A DNA stretch of 9,117 nucleotides, from NCBI GenBank assembly GCA_016290695.1, contig JAEEUX010000085.1, positions 1 to 9,117 of the forward strand, read 5' to 3'. This document shows positions 1-5,421 of this stretch, in pieces. The DNA comes from Oscillospiraceae bacterium. GTDB taxonomy: Bacteria; Bacillota; Clostridia; Oscillospirales; Oscillospiraceae. Each line of letters opens with the position of its first letter. Positions within the stretch are counted from its first letter, which is position 1. The notes beneath the pieces are model-generated. The model was not told the origin of the DNA and did no database searches. It was given only the letters and a program-made list of their open reading frames with translations. The position numbers were made by a program, and so were the translations under genes.

Positions 1-357
1 GGAAAGCAGCTCGTCGCAGGGACGCAGGATGGCCGAAAGCGCTACGGCGAGGGCGTGTGTTCCGCAGGTTATCTGCGGGCGGACGAGCGCTGCCTCCGTA
101 TGAAAAACGTCCGCATACACCTTTTCGAGCGTTTCACGGCCTGCATCGTTATAGCCGTAACCTGTAGTTGCGGCAAAATGCGTCGCGTTCACGCGGTTTT
201 TCTGCATGGCGAGAAGGACCTTAGCCTGGTTATACTCCGCCGTCCGGTCTATTTCATTGAAACGCGAGCGAAGCTTTTCTTCAGTTTCAGCCGCAAAATC
301 GAGCGTTTCAGCAGATATTCCGAGCTGATTATATATGTTGTTGAGAATAGAGTCCAT
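1..357 (-). CDS. Methionine gamma-lyase family / aluminium-resistance-type PLP enzyme (N-terminal 119 residues, runs off the left edge)
   Basis: This is the N-terminal part of a fold-type I PLP-dependent enzyme of the Met_gamma_lyase family, often annotated 'aluminum resistance protein'. The reading frame is open to base 1, giving 119 residues of a protein that is usually a little over 400. Seen in the sequence: the family-typical start (helix, then YNQAKVLLAMQKNRV at residues 42-56), the glycine-rich ATTGYGYNDAGRE at 63-75, and the cofactor-phosphate region around TCGTHA (97-102). The PLP lysine lies outside the window. The ATG at 355-357 follows an AAGGAT ribosome binding site about 7 bases upstream. 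It lies 24 bases after the CapA-like stop on the same strand, so co-transcription with the upstream genes is likely. The substrate is uncertain; members resemble cystathionine/methionine gamma-lyases but most are uncharacterised. Confidence 0.88.
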   Translation of the reverse strand, partial: MDSILNNIYNQLGISAETLDFAAETEEKLRSRFNEIDRTAEYNQAKVLLAMQKNRVNATHFAATTGYGYNDAGRETLEKVYADVFHTEAALVRPQITCGTHALAVALSAILRPCDELLS

Positions 358-381
358 TATATTATCCTTTATGCTGCGTTT

Positions 382-1644
382 TTATTGCTCATCAGTGGGT
401 TCAAAGATTTGAATGACAAGCTTAGACAGAACGCTGTAATACTCTTCAGTTCCGGGCTCAAGCTTTTTAGGGCGATTTCCCGCAGCGCCGGACAGATACG
501 GGATGTAGCTCGTTTCTGAAAGCTGGAAAGAACTGTTATCATCACGCTCAAAGACGAGCTGAACTATCGCCGTCTCTGAGCTTTCGGAGATAAAAGCGGA
601 ATTAATAAGAGTTCCGAGATTGTAGATAATTATTGAATCACCGTAGCGCTCAATGTTCTCCAAGCTGTCCCCGCCCTGGCCGAACACTATATCAGCGCCG
701 CAGTCAGCCGCGTAATGCGCGCCATAGTTTTGGTTTTCATAGTAATAATCCAGATTATCAGCGTCCCACGTGAAGCAGGCGACGATAAGCTCCGCGCCAG
801 CCTCGCGCATTGCGGCTATGCTCTGTTTGATGTTGCTGCCAACGTAACCGTCGGAGGCGTAAAGACCGATCTTAACGCCGTTATTCGCAACGAAAACACA
901 ATCTGACCAGTCTTCGATATATGCAATACTGTTTGCTTCAAGGGAGGCAACCGTGGCGTCGTATTCTGCCTCGGAAGCGGAAGAAGTATAAGAGTTAGCA
1001 AGGTCTACGGCGTCTACTCCGGAAGCACGGATTATCTGAGCGTATTCGGAAGAAACGGCGTATGGCGTGGAAATCTGTGCCGCGTCAGGTTCGGAGAAGC
1101 AGCCGCTCAGACAGCAAAGCGTGAGGTCGTCGTCAAGCAGATGCGCGGGAAACTCGGTGAAAAATGTGTCTGAAATATACTGCTGGCCGAGAATGCAGTT
1201 TCCAAGGAATGAAATAGTACATTTATCCTGCGTTGCAGCCTGCTCGTTTATTGGCTCACTTTCTTCGACGCCTGCTTCTTCATCTGCACCCGGCTCATCA
1301 ACGCCGCTTTTGTCCTCGGACGGAATGAGTTCCTCGGGAACATTATCATCCTCAGAAGTAGGTTCAGGTTCGGCAGAAGGCTCGGTTGTGCTTAAGTCTC
1401 CTGTTTCCGGAAGAGAAGAACTCTGTTCGATATTCTCACCTGAACTCTGAGACAGTTCCGGCAGCGGAGTAATTTCCGCGGGAGTGACCCGTGCGCTTAT
1501 GCCGGAGTCCTGCGACGCTGCGCCTTCATCCTCCGGCTCGCCGCGCATAGCGACGCAGGCGACGGATGATGCGAAAACGATACCGAGCAAAATGGAGACG
1601 CATATTATGGCACGGCCTGTTTTTGAGTTTTTAAAAGTATTCAA
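382..1644 (-). CDS. Exported or membrane-anchored CapA-fold protein with degenerate metal-binding motifs
   Basis: This 420-residue protein has an N-terminal hydrophobic segment at 12-32 preceded by Lys/Arg (uncleaved anchor or signal peptide; SVAC at 27-30 is only a poor lipobox), a Glu/Pro/Ser/Asp-rich linker at about 35-140, and a C-terminal domain at about 142-365 resembling the PGA_cap/CapA metallophosphatase-like fold. Recognisable landmarks are GVDAVDLAN (209-217), NNGVKIGLYA (254-263), GAELIVACF (283-291), GADIVFG (316-322) and IIIYNLGTL (338-346). The family's metal-binding motifs are all altered: GD to GN (148-149), NLE to LSG (179-181), NNH to NSY (217-219), HWG to TWD (292-294) and GHHPH to GQGGD (322-326). 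Catalysis is therefore doubtful, and a binding or structural role outside the membrane is more likely. The TTG start at 1642-1644 is supported by AGGTGA six bases upstream and an in-frame TGA three codons before it; the next Met (residue 33) would remove the membrane segment. Confidence 0.8.
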   Translation of the reverse strand: MNTFKNSKTGRAIICVSILLGIVFASSVACVAMRGEPEDEGAASQDSGISARVTPAEITPLPELSQSSGENIEQSSSLPETGDLSTTEPSAEPEPTSEDDNVPEELIPSEDKSGVDEPGADEEAGVEESEPINEQAATQDKCTISFLGNCILGQQYISDTFFTEFPAHLLDDDLTLCCLSGCFSEPDAAQISTPYAVSSEYAQIIRASGVDAVDLANSYTSSASEAEYDATVASLEANSIAYIEDWSDCVFVANNGVKIGLYASDGYVGSNIKQSIAAMREAGAELIVACFTWDADNLDYYYENQNYGAHYAADCGADIVFGQGGDSLENIERYGDSIIIYNLGTLINSAFISESSETAIVQLVFERDDNSSFQLSETSYIPYLSGAAGNRPKKLEPGTEEYYSVLSKLVIQIFEPTDEQ

Positions 1645-1715
1645 GCTGTATCACCTGCGACCTCAATGACAAGACCATCAAATCTCCGGAGTACGGAAAT
1701 AAGCGGCGTTGTCAA
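1641..1715 (-). CDS. Possible micro-ORF (24 codons) between nrdG and the CapA-like gene
   Basis: A short open frame reads from a TTG (1713-1715) to a TGA (1641-1643). The TGA overlaps the TTG start of the CapA-like gene as TTGA, the arrangement seen in translationally coupled gene pairs. The peptide (beginning MTTPLISVLRRF and ending IEVAGDTA) has ordinary protein composition. It lies in the same frame as nrdG, which continues open for four codons between the nrdG TGA and this TTG. No good ribosome binding site precedes the TTG, and I recognise no family. It could be a tiny leader ORF, a remnant of a lost gene, or chance. Confidence 0.2.
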   Translation of the reverse strand: MTTPLISVLRRFDGLVIEVAGDTA

Positions 1716-1727
1716 AACTATTTCGTA

Positions 1728-2249
1728 TCAGCGATTATCATTGAGAACGACTAGACCTGCCGCAAGGCTTCTCGAAACGTCTATTACGCGCTGGTTCCTG
1801 CTGCCGCGCCATTTAAGAGTAAGGCTCTTTTCGGCGGCGATGAAGGGACCGTCCACGAGAACGTCAGTGCTTGAAAGGAGCCTTGCGAAAGCTTCGTCCG
1901 TTTTGCTTTTATTTGTTATTTCCTCAAAGGTATAACCGGAATAACACCATACGTTATAGCCCTCGGCGTGGGCGCGTTCAGCTATTTCCGCGCAGGCTGC
2001 GGCCTGAAAATACGGCTCGCCGCCTGATAGAGTAACACCATCCGTCAGGGGGTTGGATGTAAGCTTTTTTATGATTTCGTCAACGCTGATTTCTTTGCCG
2101 CCTTCTGGAGCCCAGGTCTGCGGGTTATGACAGCCGGAGCAGTGGTGAGGGCAGCCCTGAGTAAAGACCGTGAGGCGCATGCCCGGACCGTCCACAATGG
2201 AATCCTGTATGCAGTCTGCAATTCTGAGCTTTGTATCAGACATTGTCAT
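1728..2249 (-). CDS. nrdG: Anaerobic ribonucleoside-triphosphate reductase activating protein (radical SAM)
   Basis: NrdG uses a [4Fe-4S] cluster and S-adenosylmethionine to place the glycyl radical on NrdD in the cytoplasm. The 173 residues match the family size. The radical-SAM cysteine motif is CPHHCSGC (C33, C37, C40), followed by HNPQTW, and the SAM-binding SGGEP lies at 75-79. The conserved end, DVLVDGPF followed by RGSRNQRVIDV, is complete. The gene overlaps the end of nrdD (stop at 2236-2238), showing translational coupling. The start is ambiguous: AGGA lies 4 bases before the ATG at 2247-2249 and 10 bases before a second ATG at 2241-2243, which would give a 171-residue protein and an 8-base overlap. 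Function is not affected by this choice. Confidence 0.96.
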   Translation of the reverse strand: MTMSDTKLRIADCIQDSIVDGPGMRLTVFTQGCPHHCSGCHNPQTWAPEGGKEISVDEIIKKLTSNPLTDGVTLSGGEPYFQAAACAEIAERAHAEGYNVWCYSGYTFEEITNKSKTDEAFARLLSSTDVLVDGPFIAAEKSLTLKWRGSRNQRVIDVSRSLAAGLVVLNDNR

Positions 2250-4578
2250 CAGATCCTAAGCCATGCTTTACTCTGTCATGCTCTTCGGAGCGTTTTGCGT
2301 TGTTAAAACGATCAAGCGTGCCGACAAGGTAGCCCGTGATGCGGCGGATGCGCTCGAAGGGGAGCTCATCCTCATGTCTGCCGCAGCCGGGGCACTGGTC
2401 TTTGATTATGCCGGAGAAGCCGCAGACGGGGTCGCGGTCAACGGCATGGTTGATGGAGCCGTAGCCAATACCGCACTTTTCCATATAACGAATAACCTTC
2501 TCGAAGGCTTCGAGGTTATCAAGCGGGTCTCCGTCCATTTCGATGTATGTGATATGGCCGGCGTTCGTGAGCGCGTGATATGGCGCTTCGAGCTTTATTT
2601 TCTCAAACGCGGCTATGGGATAGTATACGGGGATATGGAAGCTGTTAGTATAGTAATCGCGGTCGGTAACGCCGGGAATTTCGCCGTAAATGCGCTTGTC
2701 GAGCTTTACGAAACGCCCGGAAAGACCCTCTGCCGGCGTGGCGAGAAGCGTGAAGTTAAGGCCGGTTTTTTTGCTCTGCTCGTCCATTCTGGAACGCATG
2801 TGGCTGATTATCTCAAGGCCGAGGTGCTGGCTCTTTTCGCTTTCGCCGTGATGCTTTCCGGTGAGAGCAACAAGGGTCTCTGCAAGGCCGATGAAGCCGA
2901 CGGAAAGGGTTCCGTGCTTCAAAATCTCACCTATCTCATCGTTCCATTCAAGCTTTTCACTGTCGATCCAAACGCCCTCGCCCATCAGGAAGGGGAAGTT
3001 GCGGACCTTTTTGTGACGCTGAAGCTCAAAACGCTCAAGGAGTTGGGTTATAACAAGGTCAATTTTGCTGTCGAGCATTTCAAAGAATACGTTTATGTCC
3101 TTCTTGGCCTTTATAGCGATGCGCGGGAGGTTGATGGTCGTGAAGGAAAGATTGCCGCGTCTGTTGCAAATCTCGCGCGTGGGATCGTATACGTTGCCGA
3201 TAACTCTTGTGCGGCAGCCCATGTAGGCAATCTCCGTTTCGGGATGACCGGGCTTATAATACTTGAGGTTGAAAGGCGCGTCGATGAAAGAGAAATTCGG
3301 GAAAAGACGCTTCGCGCTGCAGCGGCAGGCAAGCTTGAAAAGGTCGTAGTTCGGTTCGCCCGGGTTGAGGTTTATCCCGTCCTTGACTCTGAAAATCTGG
3401 ATGGGGAAGATGGGCGTCTCGCCGTTTCCGAGGCCCTGCTCCGTGCTTAGAAGAAGGTTTTTCATAACCATTCTGCCCTCGGGAGAGGTGTCGGTGCCGT
3501 AGTTAATGGAAGAGAACGGCGTCTGCGCACCGGCGCGGGAGTTCATGGTGTTGAGATTGTGAATGAGAGCTTCCATGGCCTGGAAGGTGGCACGGTCTGT
3601 TTCCTTGGTGGCGCGATAATGTGCAAATTTCTGAGACTTTGAGATTAGTTCCTCGTCGCAGCCTGTGAGTTCCTTGAGGCGCGGCATCTCGGCGGCAAAA
3701 TAATCCTCGATGCCCTCAAGCTTCGGATAAAGCCCTTGCTTCTGCTCGATATCGGCTGCTATTTCGCGCAAATCACTCTCAAGATCGCCGTTATCGGAAA
3801 GGAGCATAAAGGCTCTGGCGAGGTTTTGAGAATAGATCCTGCGGAAGGATTTGGCAACACCCTCCGCCATGCCGTAATCAAAGTTTACGATGCTCTGGCC
3901 GCCATGCTGGTCGTTCTGGTTGGACTGGATGGCGATGCAGCAGAGAGCGGCGTAGGAGGTTATATCCTGCGGCTCGCGGAGAATGCCGTGGCCTGTGGAG
4001 AAGCCGCCGCGGAAAAGAGAGATAATGTCTATCTGGGTGCAGGTAGTTGTGCCCGTAGAGGCGAAGTCCATATCATGGATATGTATGTCACCGTCGGTAT
4101 GTGCTTTCGCAATCTCAGGCTTGAGAACATACATTTCATAAAACTGCTTTGCACCCTCGGAGCCGTATTTGAGCATGATGCCCATAGCGGTATCGCCGTT
4201 TATATTGGCGTTTTCGCGCTTGATATCGCTGTCCTTCGCGTCGGCAAAAGTAATTTCCTCATACTTTTGCATGAGGCGGGTGTTCATCTCGCGGGCGCGG
4301 CTGCGTTCATGTCTGTAAAGAATATAGGCTCTTGCCGTCTTTACATAACCGTTGCTCATGAGAACGTCTTCCACTATATCTTGTATAGTCTCAACTTCGG
4401 GGGAACTATTTTCACCCTCCTCAAGCTTTTTTAATACTTCTTCCGAAAGCTCTCGGGCTATTTCATCATTATCCGGTTTATATGTGGCTTCGAATGCTTT
4501 CCTGATGGCATCCTCAATTTTTGTAATATCAAAGGGGACTACTCTGCCGTCTCTCTTTTTTATGCTTATAACTTCCAT
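2236..4578 (-). CDS. nrdD: Anaerobic (class III) ribonucleoside-triphosphate reductase
   Basis: This glycyl-radical enzyme reduces ribonucleoside triphosphates to deoxyribonucleotides under anaerobic conditions and is activated by NrdG. Read from the ATG at 4576-4578 it has 780 residues. An N-terminal ATP-cone (about 3-92, starting SIKKRDGRVVPFDI) carries allosteric nucleotide binding. The catalytic barrel follows, with HIHDMD (166-171), TTTCTQID containing C180, NQNDQHGGQS (220-229), TMNSRAGAQTPFSSI (344-358) and MGCRTRVIGN containing C455. Near the end lie a Cys cluster (C719, C729, C732) and the glycyl radical loop RITGYLVG with the likely radical at G749. A longer in-frame start at 4656 has a fine GGAGG site, but the extra 26 residues cover a probable promoter and operator and precede the usual NrdD N-terminus, so I prefer 4578, which has AAGGA ten bases upstream. 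It overlaps nrdG, which follows in the operon. Confidence 0.96.
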   Translation of the reverse strand: MEVISIKKRDGRVVPFDITKIEDAIRKAFEATYKPDNDEIARELSEEVLKKLEEGENSSPEVETIQDIVEDVLMSNGYVKTARAYILYRHERSRAREMNTRLMQKYEEITFADAKDSDIKRENANINGDTAMGIMLKYGSEGAKQFYEMYVLKPEIAKAHTDGDIHIHDMDFASTGTTTCTQIDIISLFRGGFSTGHGILREPQDITSYAALCCIAIQSNQNDQHGGQSIVNFDYGMAEGVAKSFRRIYSQNLARAFMLLSDNGDLESDLREIAADIEQKQGLYPKLEGIEDYFAAEMPRLKELTGCDEELISKSQKFAHYRATKETDRATFQAMEALIHNLNTMNSRAGAQTPFSSINYGTDTSPEGRMVMKNLLLSTEQGLGNGETPIFPIQIFRVKDGINLNPGEPNYDLFKLACRCSAKRLFPNFSFIDAPFNLKYYKPGHPETEIAYMGCRTRVIGNVYDPTREICNRRGNLSFTTINLPRIAIKAKKDINVFFEMLDSKIDLVITQLLERFELQRHKKVRNFPFLMGEGVWIDSEKLEWNDEIGEILKHGTLSVGFIGLAETLVALTGKHHGESEKSQHLGLEIISHMRSRMDEQSKKTGLNFTLLATPAEGLSGRFVKLDKRIYGEIPGVTDRDYYTNSFHIPVYYPIAAFEKIKLEAPYHALTNAGHITYIEMDGDPLDNLEAFEKVIRYMEKCGIGYGSINHAVDRDPVCGFSGIIKDQCPGCGRHEDELPFERIRRITGYLVGTLDRFNNAKRSEEHDRVKHGLGSDDNV

Positions 4579-4616
4579 TGCGCTGTGTTCCTTTCCAATA
4601 TGAAAATCATGCATAC

Positions 4617-4632
4617 TCACAATATGTTGTGT
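4617..4632 (-). promoter_or_regulatory. Candidate NrdR box downstream of the nrdD promoter
   Basis: The minus-strand sequence ACACAACATATTGTGA matches the NrdR-box consensus acaCwAtATaTwGwgt at 14 of 16 positions (allowing w) and is itself an imperfect palindrome (CACAA/TTGTG arms). It would lie roughly 20-35 bases downstream of the predicted transcription start and is separated by 17 bp from the box at 4650-4665. NrdR is the dNTP/ATP-sensing repressor of ribonucleotide reductase genes and usually binds paired boxes. Confidence 0.6.
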
Positions 4633-4649
4633 GTACCCATTGATTGATG

Positions 4650-4665
4650 ACTGCATATATAGTAC
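4650..4665 (-). promoter_or_regulatory. Candidate NrdR box overlapping the nrdD -10
   Basis: The minus-strand sequence GTACTATATATGCAGT resembles the NrdR operator consensus acaCwAtATaTwGwgt, with the left half and centre intact and the right half degraded (about 12/16 allowing w). It covers the whole predicted -10 element. It is weak alone but is centred 33 bp, about three helical turns, from a stronger box at 4617-4632. Confidence 0.4.
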
Positions 4666-4687
4666 CTCCGCGCTATCGGCAAGTCAA
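4659..4687 (-). promoter_or_regulatory. Probable sigma-A promoter of nrdDG
   Basis: On the minus strand a TTGACT -35 element (4682-4687) and a TACTAT -10 element (4659-4664) are separated by exactly 17 bases. This predicts a transcription start near 4652, downstream of the ATG at 4656, with a leader of about 74 bases before the ATG at 4578. The -10 is 4/6 and the -35 is 5/6 to consensus. The GGAGG that would serve the longer nrdD start lies inside the spacer. Confidence 0.5.
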
Positions 4688-4910
4688 TTACAGAATGTTA
4701 CTAATTATGAATGATAATGCCCGAACAATAGAAGTTATGGGCAAATATTTGCTGAAAAAATAATATTTAGCGTTAGTAAACGATACAAGAAATTGGCAAA
4801 TAATATAAATTGACTCAAAATAAATCTTCTATAGCATAATTTTATGGATGAATTTTAGTAGACATAAGGCATGAAATGTGATATTATAAATAAGATAAGC
4901 GGAAAAACAT

Positions 4911-5063
4911 GTGCTTGACGCACTTATTATATCCACTCCACTATATATAGTTTCGGCGGCGGAGATCGAAACGAAACTGCCGCTTACTGCCGGAAAGCAG
5001 GAAGACGCTTTTTTCATTGCCGCGTTTGTTTTAGGGTTTAATAATTCGTCCCTGAGTATATAA
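4911..5063 (+). CDS. Small ORF of 50 codons, unrecognised; possibly the 3' part of a degraded gene
   Basis: A GTG-initiated open frame reads VLDALIISTPLYIVSAAEIE, continues through KLPLTAGKQEDAFFIAAF and ends NNSSLSI with TAA at 5061-5063. Its second half has the codon and residue mix of a real protein, unlike the surrounding AT-rich DNA. The GTG has only a weak GGA upstream, so the true start is doubtful. Just upstream, an ATG at 4871 opens MKCDIINKISGKTCA and stops; shifting by one base at the five-A run (4903-4907) would join the two into about 63 residues. The segment QEDAFFIAAFVLGF faintly recalls the short F-x-x-G-F-x-LG motif of small clostridial accessory proteins (DUF6809-like), but I do not claim homology. 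A real small gene, a pseudogene or chance are all possible. Confidence 0.3.
   Translation: MLDALIISTPLYIVSAAEIETKLPLTAGKQEDAFFIAAFVLGFNNSSLSI
4938..4953 (+). promoter_or_regulatory. Third NrdR-like palindrome, far from any promoter I can define
   Basis: CCACTATATATAGTTT matches the symmetrical NrdR-box form ACACTATATATAGTGT at 14 of 16 positions, with a perfect 10-bp central palindrome. It lies about 290 bases upstream of the predicted nrdD transcription start and inside the small ORF at 4911-5063. I see no partner box at the usual 31-33 bp spacing. The core is AT-rich, so chance in this AT-rich region is possible. Confidence 0.3.
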
Positions 5064-5075
5064 TTAAGTAGTTTA

Positions 5076-5093
5076 GAATTCCCAAGGGAATTC
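5076..5093. repeat. 18-bp near-perfect inverted repeat
   Basis: GAATTCCCAAGGGAATTC consists of 8-bp arms around a 2-base centre. As RNA it could form a 7-bp stem with a 4-base loop, but no U-run follows on either strand, so a simple terminator is unlikely. It begins 12 bases after the stop of the small ORF at 4911-5063. An operator or a processing hairpin are possible; no function is shown. Confidence 0.4.
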
Positions 5094-5124
5094 ACGTTAT
5101 ACATATATTCATATTAATATTTAA

Positions 5125-5150
5125 GTCCTGATGTTTTTCAGGGCCTTTCT
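5125..5150 (+). terminator. Weak rho-independent terminator
   Basis: GTCCTGA (5125-5131) pairs with TCAGGGC (5138-5144) with one G-U pair around a 6-base T-rich loop. It is followed by a broken pyrimidine tract, CTTTCTTC. It would end rightward transcription from the small-ORF region and insulate rnj. Confidence 0.4.
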
Positions 5151-5275
5151 TCAGTGCACCCTCACTTTTGTTTTTTTGGGCTGCGTACTTTAATCAGTAT
5201 TTTTTAGAGCAGGATTAGATCGCGCGATATCCGTCGGTTATTTCTTGTTCTTGGTTTTTAAATATACATAAGGAG

Positions 5276-5304
5276 CGTCCGGCAAATCTTTATTATCGTC
5301 CGGC
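5276..5304. repeat. Direct repeat CGTCCGGC, 21-bp period
   Basis: The 8-mer occurs at 5276-5283 and 5297-5304, in the same orientation and exactly 21 bp apart (two helical turns), about 50-80 bases upstream of the rnj -10. The second copy is followed by CTTTTGTTTTTG. It is either an operator-like pair or a coincidence. The self-complementary CCGG cores could also pair weakly as a hairpin ahead of the T-rich tract. Confidence 0.3.
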
Positions 5305-5353
5305 TTTTGTTTTTGCGCGCATTTTTGCGTGTTTTAGCAGAGTTTTGTCGTAT

Positions 5354-5359
5354 TATAAT
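5354..5359 (+). promoter_or_regulatory. Likely -10 element of the rnj operon promoter
   Basis: A perfect TATAAT lies 62 bases before the rnj ATG. The -35 is weak (TGTTTT or GTTTTA at 5330-5336), which suggests activation, a different start or modest strength. The predicted leader is about 55 bases and contains a small CGGC-TTTT-GCCG hairpin (5390-5401) just before the ribosome binding site. Confidence 0.45.
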
Positions 5360-5421
5360 GGATTTTGCTGCGCTGCCGCAACTGTTTGACGGCTTTTGCC
5401 GGAACATAAAGGAGTAAAATA

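Larger units (their letters stand above)
4579..5421. other. Long AT-rich intergenic region between divergent nrdD and rnj
   Basis: About 840 bases without a confident gene. From left to right it holds the nrdD leader, two NrdR-like boxes and promoter (4579-4687); an AT-rich stretch with nothing I can assign (4688-4870), apart from a weak rightward promoter-like pair, TTGACT 4810-4815 and CATAAT 4835-4840 with a long 19-base spacer; a small possibly frameshifted ORF with a third NrdR-like palindrome (4871-5063); an 18-bp inverted repeat (5076-5093); a weak hairpin terminator (5125-5150); a CGTCCGGC direct repeat (5276-5304); and the rnj promoter and leader (5354-5421). I see no tRNA or recognisable riboswitch. 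Confidence 0.7.

Noticed and set aside
55..519. 154-codon open frame on the plus strand
   Set aside because: Runs antisense across the PLP enzyme start and the CapA-like end; no recognisable domain.
1699..1715. TTGACA -35 (1710-1715) as a promoter for the CapA-like gene
   Set aside because: No acceptable -10 lies at 16-18 bases; the gene is more simply read from the nrdDG transcript.
2263..3450. 395-codon open frame on the plus strand
   Set aside because: It lies wholly antisense to nrdD, has no family features and reflects the codon bias of the real gene.
3736..4434. 232-codon open frame on the plus strand
   Set aside because: Antisense to the nrdD N-terminal half; a shadow frame.
4579..4656. 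26-residue N-terminal extension of NrdD from the ATG at 4656 with GGAGG
   Set aside because: It covers a probable promoter and operator and adds residues not typical of NrdD. It is kept as an alternative start, not as the call.
4954..5015. Possible structured RNA or riboswitch in the GC-rich patch
   Set aside because: No riboswitch core I know of matches, and the patch is better explained as the small ORF.
4829..5104. 91-codon open frame on the minus strand in the intergenic region
   Set aside because: No family resemblance; the opposite strand (4911-5063) has the more coding-like composition, and this frame runs through the palindrome at 5076-5093.
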